Source: Welwitschia mirabilis
Taxonomy: Eukaryota; Gnetophyta; Gnetopsida; Welwitschiales
Direction: 5' to 3'
Length of the DNA: 42,757 nucleotides
NCBI GenBank assembly: GCA_051453625.1
Contig: JBOZIK010000001.1
Coordinates: 225,782,106 to 225,824,862 of the forward strand
A program made the position numbers and the translations under genes. The notes under the pieces were generated by a model. It worked only from the letters and a program-made list of their open reading frames with translations, was not told the origin of the DNA and did no database searches. Positions 10,618 to 22,640 of this stretch are shown one piece after another (position 1 is the first letter of the stretch; every line of letters begins with the position of its first letter).

Positions 10618-11718
10618 TGTTATGCCACCAACTTACACATATTTAATAGGTTATCTTGAGTGGTTTTATAGATTAATAAATAGGTAAATGCTAGATTTAT
10701 ATGATAATAGAGAGCTGAGATGAAAAGGATGAAAACATGCAATCTTCATGGTGCTTTATAGCATTCTAAATAATTCTAAATACTTTACATTTCTAAGACA
10801 ACTTTCTATAAACATTGAGACTGATGCACTAATTGAAGATTTGTCAAAAGATATTATTCACTCCATCATCTAGATGACTATATAGACAATCAACCAAATT
10901 ATGCCAATAAGGATGTTGACTATAATCAACTCGGCAGCTGATCTAGATTAATTATGAGGTGCAATCATCTCTTCTATCATCTGGACGATAAGCCGAAACA
11001 AACTATTGTAACATATATACTAAATATTCACCTAACTTCTACCACATGTGTATTTGTTTCTCCTTACATGATCGTTACAGTTTTACCTATGCCTTTCTAT
11101 CTATTTTATTGTGTGTTTGTAAGTCAATAAATAGTGATCTCGTTCTCAACTCCTATTTATCTTTGTTTGCACCTAAAATTCTCATGACATGAGATCAAAG
11201 GGCTAGAGATCCATCTATATAGTTATAGAGAGATGTTTTTCTTGGTGTTGGATAGCATTTCCTCTAGTGAGATGCAGCTACTTTGTAAAATGAATATGGC
11301 TTGAAATCTAATATGAAATACTTTTTTTTTATTTTAATATATGATTATTTATTACCTTTATAGCTTATGTTTCTTTTGATCCGGTAATAGTTTCTTTAGT
11401 GATATAGGTTATGAGGATAACCTTTATTAAGGTTGTGCTTAATTAGTTTATATTAAGTCCATTATTATTTCCTTTTCCTAGATTATCTTTGCATGAGTGT
11501 ATTATATTTTACTTTCATCCATTACAAGTTATTTCTATAGATTAGTGTGCAAGCATTTCTTTGTAAAAAGAAACTCTCTTATTTCCTACTTTGGCCTTCA
11601 ACAGATTACGACATTTAGGTCACTTCAATTTATATTAGTGTGTTGTGTTAATGTATTATATTTTTAATTAATAGAATTCTACTCAGGATGTAACATTGCA
11701 TAAATATGCACCGCAATA
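10618..11718 (+). repeat. 3' LTR of Athila-like copy B
   Basis: Begins TGTTATGCCACCAACTTA right after the polypurine tract and ends near GCACCGCAATA; both ends align with the LTRs of copy C. About 1.1 kb, against ~1.26 kb in C. It contains two copies of the dispersed dyad motif (10864-10878 and 10976-10989) and a conserved AATAAATA (11127-11134), which could act as a poly(A) signal or a TATA-like element. A conserved GAGATCAAAGG segment follows it. Confidence 0.78.
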
Positions 11719-12854
11719 ATAGGTTTTTACTCTAAAGTTATGTAATCATATAATTTAGATTTAATAACCTATTTGGATATTTGATTATTTCCAAGGGTAC
11801 CTATTTATAAGGTGTTATTTATATATTTATATTTTTTGCAAAAGGTTAAGCTCTTTAAGAAATCATATAAGGTTATTGTACTAAATTCTTANNNNNNNNN
11901 NNNNNNNNNNNNNNNNNNNNNNNNNNNNNNNNNNNNNNNNNNNNNNNNNNNNNNNNNNNNNNNNNNNNNNNNNNNNNNNNNNNNNNNNNNNNNNNNNNNN
12001 NNNNNNNNNNNNNNNNNNNNNNNNNNNNNNNNNNNNNNNNNNNNNNNNNNNNNNNNNNNNNNNNNNNNNNNNNNNNNNNNNNNNNNNNNNNNNNNNNNNN
12101 NNNNNNNNNNNNNNNNNNNNNNNNNNNNNNNNNNNNNNNNNNNNNNNNNNNNNNNNNNNNNNNNNNNNNNNNNNNNNNNNNNNNNNNNNNNNNNNNNNNN
12201 NNNNNNNNNNNNNNNNNNNNNNNNNNNNNNNNNNNNNNNNNNNNNNNNNNNNNNNNNNNNNNNNNNNNNNNNNNNNNNNNNNNNNNNNNNNNNNNNNATC
12301 ATCTATAGCTATAAGTAATAGAGTCTTTAATAACTTGAATTCATCATCCCTTTCAATTTGTTAGGGATTTAGAAGTATCATAAATATGACTAGCATAATG
12401 ATCATCTAGGAGTTGGAATTATAGTTAACCTTATGAATACTTTACAACTATCACAAATATAATCAACTTCTAGGATTATTAAGGTGCTAAGATTATGATT
12501 AGTGTAATTTTTGTAATCATTAGAATTAACATAAATGTAGTTTGATATATACTTAGAGAGTGAAACAATTATAAGTATAATGAACATGACTATTAGAAGA
12601 TATGATTAAATTCATGATTATATAAGAGTTAAAGTTATTTTGGAATCTAGTATTATTAGGAATATAATTAATTTCACTCATGATTTAAGATTATTAGGCA
12701 TATGAACAAATTTATAGATATTAGGAATTAAGGTCATTATAGTTATAACTAACTTTATGATTATTAAGGAAAAAGGTTATTAAAACTATAATTGGATTTA
12801 TTTTCTTATAAATTTATAAGTACTTAACACAAGTATTATTTAAGTTAACTTAGA
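11719..12854. other. Gap and short-period AT-rich sequence, no gene
   Basis: After the LTR of copy B come ~170 bp without recognisable content, then a 406-N gap (11892-12297). From 12298 to 12854 the DNA is a blurred repetition of TGATTATTAGGAATTA-like phrases. It lies on the internal side of the - strand primer binding site at 12855, so it may be the decayed leader or gag region of the family E element, but no motif supports this. Confidence 0.5.
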
Positions 12855-12866
12855 GCTTTGATACCA
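12855..12866 (-). promoter_or_regulatory. Primer binding site (initiator tRNA-Met type) of family E gypsy element
   Basis: On the - strand this reads TGGTATCAAAGC, one transition away from TGGTATCAGAGC, the complement of the initiator tRNA-Met 3' end. It directly follows GGGGATGTTAAAAA, a decayed form of the GGGGTGTTACA end of many plant gypsy LTRs. Confidence 0.7.
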
Positions 12867-14719
12867 ATTTTTAACATCCCCTTTTCTTTTACCCTAATTA
12901 AAAACTATTTTTTTCTTTTTCTTTTTCTTCCTTCTTTAATAGTATTACCTAATAGACATAGTAGAAACTAGGTTCAAATTTTACTTAATTCTTTCTTAGC
13001 ATTTCTATATTTTAATTAAAAAAATATTATTAATATTGTATATTTACCTATAATTAATATCTAGATTATTTTGGTTTACAAATAATAGTGATGTCATAAG
13101 TTTTCTTCCTTTATTTCTTTCTAGTTTTTTACCACATAAAAAATATCTTGTGAATAGTTAAGGAGAAGTAAACTTCTTATCAACATACATCGATACGTTT
13201 CAAGGATAATACCTAACAAATATAATAGGAGGCTGCAACTCTAATTAATGGCATTCTAACTCAATAACCAACCACTCTTGATACATGAGATGATTTTAAT
13301 TCAGGTCTTAAACTATAAAAACAGGTTTGACTCAACTCCATAGGCTTTCATGTCATCTCAATACACCTCTAATACAAGGAACAAGTGGTATGTGAGTTGG
13401 ATGCATGCTTACAAATGATCCCAGCTTCCTTGAAGCCTTTCTAGATGGTTGAACTTGATCCATCAATGTCAAGGGCTTAAGATATTAAGTCAGAGTAAGT
13501 TCATACATGAATAGGACAAGAGAGTAATGATCAAATCCACTTCTAAAAGGATTTTATTTAAAAAAAAAAAAAGCAAACCACCTTAGTGATGAAAACCAAG
13601 TATGGGGATGAATGTTATTAGAATTATCTTGATTTAGTCCTGTTTGATGAATACACCATACAAATGCATGTAAATAATTTTAATTAATATGGATATTTAA
13701 TGGATTATTTAACATGTTATAATAATTCTAATCATCATTCGGTTTATTTTATAAAAATAATTATAAAAAAAAAGTAAGCATATGAGAACATTTTTATTTT
13801 AAAGGCTATAACCTAGATTAAAGAAATATCCTTTTCTTTTATATCTAAATAAAGGAAATAGTTTTTATTTTTCTTTTAACAATAATAAAAATGTTCATAA
13901 TGTATCAAAGAACATGTTCATGATGTACTTAAAGAAACTAAAACATAATTGAAGCTATGCCGATTCTAGAAACATTCTTCCATGCTCATATGACAATCCA
14001 TGAATTAGAGTAAATAAGGTAAATAAAAGAAAGTATAGCTCAAGAATAACTATTAAGATATAAGTATTTATCCAAGATTTCATATGGCTATATTATAATT
14101 TAATAAAAACAAGTGACAAGCTAAAAACTACTTATGTTAGTTAAACTACTAAGATAAAAACTCTTACAAGCATGGACATTCAAAGTATCTAAAGAAAAAG
14201 CATTAAATAGGTATTTCTACAAATAAATATCACTTGTGAGTAATTTAACTTAAATCAATTCATAGAGACATATTTCGTATACTTAATTTCCCTATAAAAT
14301 ATTATGTAAATATATTTCTATAATTTTCAACATTAATTATAACATTTTTGAACTGTAAAAAGAAATCATAGATAAAAATTAAGAATTAATTAATTATGGA
14401 GAAAAAAGAAAAGATAGTTTTTTAGAAACTAGATACACAACAGGATTTCTAGAATCTAACTTAAACTATCTTGGAATTCCAAAATATTATTTCTAATGCT
14501 ATCATTTAAGGCTAAAAATTAGCAATTTTTCTAAAATTATAGTCCTATCACACTACACTAAAATGATCAAACCTTTCAAAATGCTTTATGTTTTTAAGTA
14601 ATTCAAGATGTTTTGAAAACATTATTTAATTTCCTATAACTTAGGATGCTTAAGTTTAAAAATATGTTGACAGATAGGTACAGACATGTAAATTACATGC
14701 TTACCATTTTCTACATTTA

Positions 14720-15531
14720 TCTTCTAATATATTTTAATAAATAATTTTTAAAATTAATTACCTATTAAAGATTACCCTTTTTACATTATCACATTAATAA
14801 CACAACCCTAGACTGGCATAAAAAACTTTCACTAATTTATACCTAATAATTAATGAGATATGATATTTTTATCATATGCCTCTATTATGGAAATTTAATT
14901 ATCACCATAACAAAAATATGGTAAAGTTTTTATAACTAGTTAAGCAATAACTTAGATCATTAGAACAGTGGATATACCAACTAAATACTTACGGAAAGAA
15001 AAATTAATTATAAAAAGAAAAACCATTGTAGAAAGAAAAATCAAATCAATTAAAAAAAAACCATTTACCATGAGCCTTGAGATTTTACATGAAAGAGTAC
15101 TAGCCTAAAGAGATTTTTGAGGATAAGACTTTGCCCCTAATAAGATGGTCCTAATGCATAATATATTAAAAAAGATATAATACTAAAATAAACATGTATA
15201 CCCGAATTTCAATTTTGTTATTTACAGTGAACCCCCTAGTCACTTGGCCATAATCATCCATTAGTAATTCTCCATTACCAAACACTAGAGACCCCTTATA
15301 TCTCATTATAACACCTTGATAGGAGTCAATGTGGAGAATAATATTTTATAAAATAATTACATAAAATCCATAAATAGTTTTCTAATAAAATATCACATCA
15401 TTCTAATAGGGGAAAAAAGTATGAACAATATGAGTAAAGAGCTTACTTAAAAAGATTAGTAAGATCTTGATAGTTAAAGATTGATGAAGATCCAAGTCAA
15501 GCATTTGTTATAGCTTCAGCTTCCATGCTTA
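14720..15531 (-). repeat. Duplicated LTR block, copy 1
   Basis: Aligns with 15632-16440 over its length at roughly 80% identity by eye. Shared landmarks include GAGTACTAGCCTAAAGAG, GTCACTTGGCCATAATCATC and AAGAGCTTACTTA. It ends at the 100-N gap. Confidence 0.75.
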
Positions 15532-15631
15532 NNNNNNNNNNNNNNNNNNNNNNNNNNNNNNNNNNNNNNNNNNNNNNNNNNNNNNNNNNNNNNNNNNNNN
15601 NNNNNNNNNNNNNNNNNNNNNNNNNNNNNNN
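15532..15631. other. Assembly gap of unknown size (100 N)
   Basis: Lies between two homologous, diverged blocks, so both contigs end in the same kind of repeat. Confidence 0.95.
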
Positions 15632-16440
15632 AATAAATTAATATTTTAGAAATAATTACCCCTTACAAAGATTACTATTTTTACATTTGCATGTTCATAC
15701 CATAAGTTTAGACTTCAAAAAACAATTTTATTAATTTATACCTATTAATTAATAAGATATGATGTTTTTATCCTATGCCTCTATTCTAAAAATTTAATTT
15801 TAGCCATAACAAAAATATGATTAAGTTTCTGCATCTACTTCAGCAATAACTCAGATCAGTAAAATAATGGATATACTAACTAATTACTTGTAGAGTATCT
15901 TAACTAAGTTACTAATTCAAATTATTATAGAAAAAATCAAATAAATTCAAGAAGAATCATTTACTATAAGCCTTGGGATTTCCATGTAAGAGTACTAGCC
16001 TAAAGAGATTTTTGAGGATTAGAATTCATCCCTAATAATATGGATCTAATTCATAATAGATAAAAAATTTATATAATATTAAAATAAACATGGGTATTCA
16101 AATTTTGGTTTTTTACAATAGTGAACCCCCTGGTCACTTGGCCATAATCATCCATTAGTAATCCTCTATCACTAAGCATAAGAGACTTCTCACATCTCAC
16201 CATAATGTCTTAGTGAGAGCTAATTAGAGGGAATAATATTTTATAACATAATTTTATAAAAGCCATAAATAATTCCCTAATGAAATATTACATCACTCTA
16301 ATAGATAAAAGAGATCATATAGATAATAAGAGTAAAGAGCTTACTTAGAAAGATTAGTAAGATCCTTATAGATAAAGGTTAATGAAGATCTAAGCTTAAG
16401 AGTTTCTTAGCTTCAAGCTTCCAAGCTCCAAGCTCCAAAA
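15632..16440 (-). repeat. Duplicated LTR block, copy 2
   Basis: Second copy of the block at 14720-15531, continuing into the AGCTT-rich segment (16400-16440) and the TATA region of the family E LTR. Confidence 0.75.
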
Positions 16441-16538
16441 GAAATAGAATGAAAGAAATAGAAAAAGAAAGAAGAAAAAAATGCACTTGTATGAAACAAA
16501 AGGAAACTCTTTACTTTTTATATGAGAGGAAAGGATGT

Positions 16539-16552
16539 CTATATATAGATAA
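16539..16552 (-). promoter_or_regulatory. TATA box of family E LTR (left copy)
   Basis: The - strand reads TATCTATATATAGA, followed ~100 bases downstream by the AGCTT-rich leader. The same context on the + strand at 42150-42205 holds an expanded TA repeat, which supports the assignment. Confidence 0.55.
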
Positions 16553-17060
16553 ACAATGGCACATAGCTCAAGAGCACAAGGTCACATGATTTAGCATTGA
16601 TAAGTGGGATAACTAATAGGTAATATTAGGGTACAAAATAAGTTATATTTATGACTCATGCATCTAACTAGGATGAGTAATCTTCTTTTTTTAATTAGTA
16701 AGATTAATTATATGCATCATTTCCTCATGCTAGCTGTTTTTAATCATTGATAGGCTCATAAGTAAGTTTAATCCATCTAAGACATGCATCAAAAAAATAA
16801 ATGCACAAATCTCAAACTTTTCATATGGCATAATGAGAAAAACTCTTTAATTATAATGAATAAAGAAATAAGTATGCTATGAATAAAGTTCCCTTACACA
16901 TCTTAAGAATATAAAAGTTATGGTACATTAAATCTACTCATTTATCATTCTTGGTTCTAAGTAAGAGTGCATGTACTTGTTAAAATGCTTATTTATTTCA
17001 AAATACATAAATTCTATCAATCACATAACATATGAAAGAAAATATCCATTTATAATATAG

Positions 17061-17754
17061 TACACCTATTACATTTACCAAGAATCTAAATGAGTAAATA
17101 AGACGTAGAGTATATTATTATGTCCTCTTAAAACTTCCAATTTATTAGTTTTATTATGTGATTTTAATTATTCACATAATGGGATTATCTAATTTTAAAT
17201 ATTTAAATAGAATTTTTCATTAAAAACTTTTAACATAATTTTATTTTCATAGTAAATTATAAAGATTACAAATTAAGGTTAATTTTAAAATGACATATTA
17301 TTTGATAAGGAACTTAAATAAGGATATTATTCATTTCACTAAATGCTTAACATACTGATTATATAAGTAAATAAGATGTATAAAATATCAGATATGACAA
17401 GATACTTAAATTAATTTACCTTTATTAAATTAATTTATATTTAGAGAATTAAAAATATTTTAATTAAGGTTTCTCATCTTGAAGTTAAAATATTCGATTG
17501 TATTTTTGTAAAAATGTACAAAATGAAATATAATGTTAATTTTTTACTAAACTCTAATCACATAAAAATAATAATATGGATTTAATGTTTCATATACTAC
17601 AATTTTACTATTTATTATTAAAATAACTATTAAACACCCTTATTCTTTTAGACACTTCAAGAATCATCATTTTAGTGTCATTACAAGCTATAATCATTTA
17701 TTAATAAAATTTAATATTTAAGTGATATGGTTAAGGTAGAATAAAAACACCATC
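17061..17754. other. AT-rich sequence, no gene seen
   Basis: No coding frame, no clear repeat and no recognised motif on either strand. Confidence 0.5.
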
Positions 17755-18110
17755 ATTATCTAATAAAATATAACTTGTAAAAGAGATATTAATGAAAGAT
17801 GGAGAGATCAATTTGAAAAGTATTACAAATCATCTAAAAATTATAACTAATTCCAAACATGTGCTAACACTATTATTGTTACTAGTAAAGAGAAATATTT
17901 AGAGTTAGAAAAATATGAACTTAAGCTAAAAATAGCAAATGAAATAGCCAGAAAAGTTACCAAATAAATATTAAAAATGGAAGAGAGAATGAATAGTATG
18001 ATAAAAATGATGAAGGAGGTCGATAATAGAAAGGATAAAACTAAGAATCATAAACTTATTCTTGATCAAGTTATTTGGAAAGATTATGGAAATTTAGTTT
18101 TGTAATCGAT
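17755..18110 (+). pseudogene. Broken coiled-coil reading frame, unidentified
   Basis: A single frame from about 17767 (NITCKRDINERWRDQFEKYY) reaches a stop at ~18105, with two internal TAA stops that could each be a former CAA (Gln). The central part is rich in Glu, Lys and Leu in a coiled-coil pattern: KYLELEKYELKLKIANEIAR, then MEERMNSMIKMMKEVDNRK. The composition is unlike the surrounding AT-rich DNA, which suggests a real former exon or a retroelement gag-like segment. I recognise no family. It ends 125 bp before the LTR of element D. Confidence 0.4.
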
Positions 18111-18235
18111 GAATCATATAATTAATCTTATAAAATTCAATCCTATAGATAGTAAAAAAATTAAGTACTTTAGTTCTTTATTAAAAAGAGATGTAATATT
18201 TTAGTATCATAAAATTTCAAAATATAAACTTTAAA

Positions 18236-18907
18236 TGATGCAAAGCGAGCATAGTAAAACCCCAAAAATAATTTTCTAATTGTATTTCTAGAGAGGAATA
18301 AAAAATACTAAACAAGTATGTAGGAAATAGAGTATTGAAGAAAATATTTCCTAATACTAAATAATAATTACAACATTTACAAACTAGAATCAAATTAGTA
18401 AAGCATTTAGAAGACCTCTTCTTAATACTCTTATTAAAGCCCCACCTAGGCTTTACTACTCTAATGCTTGATAGCCTTTAAGAGAGTATACAAATAAGCC
18501 ATAATATTCACCAGAAACTATCTCTTGAGTCCCTTCATAAAAGATCCTCTTAAGCTCTAACTTCAAGAGTTGTTATTTCTTCCTTCTCCAAGCCCTTCAC
18601 CAATCTATTCTTTGAGTTATGCCATTCATCTCCTCACATTCCTATATTTATAGATTCTTCTAACATTGGCTTCTTACACCATCAACTAAAAATATCTTCT
18701 AAGGATAACATATTGGATTTCCTCCAAACATAACACATTTCTTATACATTTATATTTTTCTAGATGAAACATATTTTACCTATGAAGATTCCTTTTATGC
18801 TAATATACATGGTGCCTAAATGGACATTACATATTATGCCTTAATAATGATATTACCTAAATAAAACATATTAATTATTTTTATTCTTCTAAGAATTCTT
18901 TGCATCA
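18236..18907 (-). repeat. 3' LTR of element D (672 bp)
   Basis: Bounded by matching inverted ends, TGATGCAAA at 18236 and TTTGCATCA ending at 18907. It aligns with 35919-36470. On the - strand a TATAAATATA box lies at 18643-18652, matching TATAAATAAA at the same place in the other LTR. Confidence 0.8.
18643..18652 (-). promoter_or_regulatory. TATA box of element D LTR
   Basis: TATAAATATA on the - strand. The 5' LTR has TATAAATAAA at 36327-36336 in aligned context, so the box is conserved between LTRs. Confidence 0.55.
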
Positions 18908-18921
18908 TCCTCTCCTACTTG
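18908..18921 (-). promoter_or_regulatory. Polypurine tract of element D
   Basis: The - strand reads CAAGTAGGAGAGGA immediately before the LTR start TGATGCAAAG. Confidence 0.7.
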
Positions 18922-18999
18922 AAAGCAATATCATAGAAAATGAATTCCTCCTTTAGTAGGTTTCTAAACCCCATTCTTAGGTAGTTTTACTCTGAGATC

Positions 19000-20614
19000 C
19001 AAATTGTATCCTCCATGTGATCTTTGGAAATTATACTAGGTATTCTTTATACACTTTCAAGTTTTAAAAATCATTAGTCTTTCATTCACATTTGACTTTC
19101 CTTTATTTAACTTCTGTAGCTTCATAATTCAAGCTTCATCCTCTGCAAGTTCTTCATGATATTTTACTAAGTATGCAACATTGGTAAAATATTCACATTT
19201 TCTAGAATATCCAATCAGTACACATTTAATAAAGTCTTCTTCATAATTTTGCTTGGACCAATCTTCTAGAACTTAAACTTGCTATATGTTCCAAAGTAAT
19301 TCTTTTACACTTGTCTACTACATCCTTAGCCTTGGAGTTTAATGCTTTCAAATATTTTCACAAATACTCACGAAGTTTTAAAAGTTTCTTTAAATAGTCT
19401 TATACCATGGGCAAATGTTCTAACATATTGTGTAATCTATTTAACATGCTTGAGTGATATTCATATACTACTTCAAATGGTAACTTTTTGGTACACATGT
19501 TCATTAAATTATTGTAATTAAATTCTACATGTGATAAATAATATTTCCACCTATTTGGCTTACCTTCATAAATACATATTAGTAAGTGTCCAATACTATG
19601 ATTTACCACTTTAATTTGTTTATCAGTTTGTAAATGATATGCTAAATAATCTTATAGTTTAGTATTCATCATCTACCATAGGCTCCTTCAAAAATAAGTT
19701 ATAAATTTTACATCTTTATCTGAAACTATTATCTTTGGCAACCTAAAGAGGCAAACAATTTCTTTGAAGGATAATGCAATAATGCATGAAGCATCACTTA
19801 TCTTGGCACAAGGAATAAGATATGCCATATTACTAAATCTATGCCATTATCATGATGGGATCATATCCACTCTTGGAATAAGATGATCCTAAGATGAAAT
19901 CCATATTTAGGTCTCATCATGATTTCATTGAAAGTAGTAAGGGTAGGTACAATCCTACATTTGTTAATCCTCTCTTTGTTCTTTGATATGTAAAGAAACT
20001 TTGCATCATTTTTTATACATACCTATACATGTTATACTAATCCTATAACCTTTTCAATAACTCATAGGTTTTATTTGACCTACAACATTTAGCCATGTCT
20101 TCATAATATTTTTCTCACAAGATGTTTTCCCTTGTTAATCCTTTAGGAATATAAAATGTATTATCATTGTAAGTTAAGCTATCTTAAATGTGAAACTCCT
20201 TACATTCATATTCTTATAAAGGATTCTTCACTTTCTTTATACCTCCCTAAAGTCTAGATTACAATGATATAATTCTAAAATATGTAATAAATTAATATTA
20301 ACTTTGTAAGAGATTACCATGTATACCACTTAACTCAAAACATTTATAACTTTTTTCATCATCCTATTTTTGTGCTTAATCATAAATTAAATTCTTATAG
20401 CTTTTCTGCTTACTTCACTTACTTTGTACTTAACTTGTCTTGACTATTCATGTATTACAAATCCTTGTGATTTGTGAACAAAATGAACTCCTTCTATAGT
20501 AGGTTATATTTCCACCTTTTTAATGCTTTTATAATAGCATACAACTTCGTTCCATAGGTTAGGTACTTTTTCATGGATTCATTTAGCTTCTAACTAAAGA
20601 AGAAAATGGGACTC
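19000..20614 (-). pseudogene. RNase H (C-terminal part) and integrase of element D
   Basis: Reading right to left. RNase H remnants are FFS-stop-KLNESMKKYLTYGTK (~20600-20550) and FILFTNHKDL (~20490), matching the FVLFTDHEAL-type motif of plant gypsy elements. The integrase shows TNVGLYLPL, then MDFILG (~19895), a VSDKDVKF segment with the second catalytic Asp (~19715), and NHSIGHLL...PFEVVYE at 19609-19470, which corresponds to the VVNRSLGNLLR...SPFEVVYG block. Stops and shifts are frequent. The frame at 19400-19609 is the only long open piece. The 5' part of RNase H continues on the far side of copy C at 32311. Confidence 0.82.
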
Positions 20615-22328
20615 TATTGCGCTACCAACTTGTATGTATTTAATAGGGTATTTTGAGTAGTTTTACAAGATATTAGATATGTTTATGTTAGATTTCGATG
20701 ATAATGGAGANNNNNNNNNNNNNNNNNNNNNNNNNNNNNNNNNNNNNNNNNNNNNNNNNNNNNNNNNNNNNNNNNNNNNNNNNNNNNNNNNNNNNNNNNN
20801 NNNNNNNNNNNNNNNNNNNNNNNNNNNNNNNNNNNNNNNNNNNNNNNNNNNNNNNNNNNNNNNNNNNNNNNNNNNNNNNNNNNNNNNNNNNNNNNNNNNN
20901 NNNNNNNNNNNNNNNNNNNNNNNNNNNNNNNNNNNNNNNNNNNNNNNNNNNNNNNNNNNNNNNNNNNNNNNNNNNNNNNNNNNNNNNNNNNNNNNNNNNN
21001 NNNNNNNNNNNNNNNNNNNNNNNNNNNNNNNNNNNNNNNNNNNNNNNNNNNNNNNNNNNNNNNNNNNNNNNNNNNNNNNNNNNNNNNNNNNNNNNNNNNN
21101 NNNNNNNNNNNNNNNNNNNNNTATTAGATAGGTTTATGTTAGATTTCGATGATAATGGAGAGCTAAGAAGAATAACTCAAAAACATGCAATATTCATTAA
21201 ATTTTATATCATTTTAAATAGTTTACAATATTTCCTATTTGAAGTAAAATTTTTGTAAACATTAAGGCTAATGTAATACGTGAAGAACTATAAAAAGCCT
21301 ATCATCCACCTCATCGTCCATACAACTACATAAATGAAAAAATACTTAAGTAAAAGAGAATATCGATTAGGATTAATTGAGTAGCTAATATGGGATTCTT
21401 ATGAGATGACATCATCTCCTGTATCATCTAGACAACTGGTAGTATGAAATCTAAAATAGATGCTTTACCAAACTTTATTTAACTTTGGCCATTTGTCTCT
21501 TAGTTTCTTATGCAGTTGTTTGAACTATGCCATGCCTATTAGTATTGTCTGTTATAATTTTATTTTATTAATAAATATCAACTCCACCCTTGACTCCTAC
21601 TTATATTCATTTACACTAAAGATTCCTATGACAAGATATTGAAAGGCTATAGATCCATCCATTATTGTTGCAAAGAGATGTCTTCCTTGATGTTAGGCTA
21701 TGTATCCTCCATTGAAGTATTGCTACTTTGTAACGCGAATGTTGGATCTATTCTAATTCAAAACTCTATTCTTCTTTTATATCTTTATTTTATGCATGAT
21801 TCTTATGATTTATGTTGCTTCTAATTCCATGACAACTTCTTTAGTGATATAGATCATGAGGATGACCTTTATTAAGTTTGAGATTTGTTAGTTTAGGTGC
21901 ATTGTATTTTTTTTCTTAACTTAACTTTGCATAGTTGTATATTCTATTTGATGTACCTGATAGCTTAGGTTGGTCTCGAATTGGTAACGACATTTTTTGA
22001 TTAATCTAGATTATACAGGGCTGATCTCTGTGATAGGTTGATTTGGTAATCAAATGGAAGTTGCACTTAGCTTAGTTTTGCATTTCATTTGCATAAATGT
22101 GTCTACATTATTATTTCTACATTGTTATTTTATTTTACTTTAAAATATATGTTGTATTTCATTCTTGAAATCAATTTTCTTTCTTCTCAATTGTGCCTTC
22201 AATGAGAATATGAAATTAGATCATTCCTATCTATATTAGTGTATTTTATTATGCAAAATCTATATTTATTTATGAATGATGGGATCCTCTTAAGAGAATA
22301 ATTATTTGCATAAATACATAGCAAAACA
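20615..22328 (+). repeat. 5' LTR of copy C (interrupted by a 411-N gap)
   Basis: Starts TATTGCGCTACC, aligned to TGTTGCGATGCC of the 3' LTR (first G changed to A), and ends GCAAAACA, two bases before the TT that precedes the PBS. The gap at 20711-21121 is flanked on both sides by nearly the same 40-bp sequence; removing gap and duplicate gives ~1.26 kb, the length of the 3' LTR. It carries AATAAATA at 21570-21577 and a dyad motif at ~21313. Confidence 0.85.
20711..21121. other. Assembly gap (411 N), probably spurious
   Basis: Both flanks carry the same ~40-bp LTR segment with one difference, and the 3' LTR has no extra sequence at this point. Confidence 0.9.
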
Positions 22329-22331
22329 TCT

Positions 22332-22349
22332 TGGTGCCATTATTAAGGA
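22332..22349 (+). promoter_or_regulatory. Primer binding site of copy C (tRNA-Asp type)
   Basis: TGGTGCCATTATTAAGGA, compared with TGGCGCCGTTGCCGGGGA, the complement of the plant tRNA-Asp 3' end that Athila-type elements use. Eleven of 18 positions match, and all seven differences are C-to-T or G-to-A. Confidence 0.82.
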
Positions 22350-22640
22350 AGATTGCTTGGAGTTTGAGGACTATCATTGCTCAGGTAAGTGTTTGAATTT
22401 GAGTTTGGATATTTGCCTATAGTAGTACTATATTTTAATAGTAAAAGTATAGGTTTTTATTTCTATAATTTTTAATTTGTGTTTCAAAAAAAATGCCCTG
22501 TCATCTGTTCCATCATCTAGATGATGCATGATAATGACAGCCTATGTGTCTTAAGTTTTTAGCACACAGGTCGTCGTTATCATGGAAAGAAAAATGAACT
22601 ATACCTAATAAAGTCTTTGTAGCCCAATCCACAAGCAATT
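22350..22640 (+). other. Short leader where gag should be
   Basis: Only ~290 bp separate PBS and protease. It holds the perfect 16-bp palindrome CATCATCTAGATGATG at 22511-22526 and no gag motif. Athila-type gag normally occupies more than 1 kb, so a deletion is inferred. Confidence 0.6.

Larger units (their letters stand above)
5294..11718 (+). mobile_element. Athila-like Ty3/gypsy element, copy B (5' part missing)
   Basis: The element begins at the gap near the RNase H/integrase boundary. It then shows integrase, a ~2-kb spacer, a third ORF in the env-like position, a polypurine tract (10607-10614) and a complete 3' LTR (10618-11718). The order and sequence match copy C. The 5' LTR, protease, reverse transcriptase and RNase H are absent, lost in or beyond the gap at 5194. 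Assignment to the Athila group rests on integrase signatures and on the tRNA-Asp-type PBS of sister copy C. Confidence 0.8.
12870..17060 (-). mobile_element. Long LTR sequence of gypsy family E (left copy, - strand)
   Basis: The LTR 3' end is fixed by the primer binding site at 12855-12866. Sequence from about 16380 to 17000 matches, as reverse complement, 39240-39600 and 42150-42757 at the other side of the window. Shared landmarks are the TATA region, an AGCTT-rich segment and a GCTAGCATGAGGAAA block. A 100-N gap at 15532-15631 separates two diverged copies of an ~810-bp block, so this may be two LTR copies joined by the assembly, and I cannot fix the 5' boundary. The stretch 13200-14700 is AT-rich with no coding signal. 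Confidence 0.6.
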
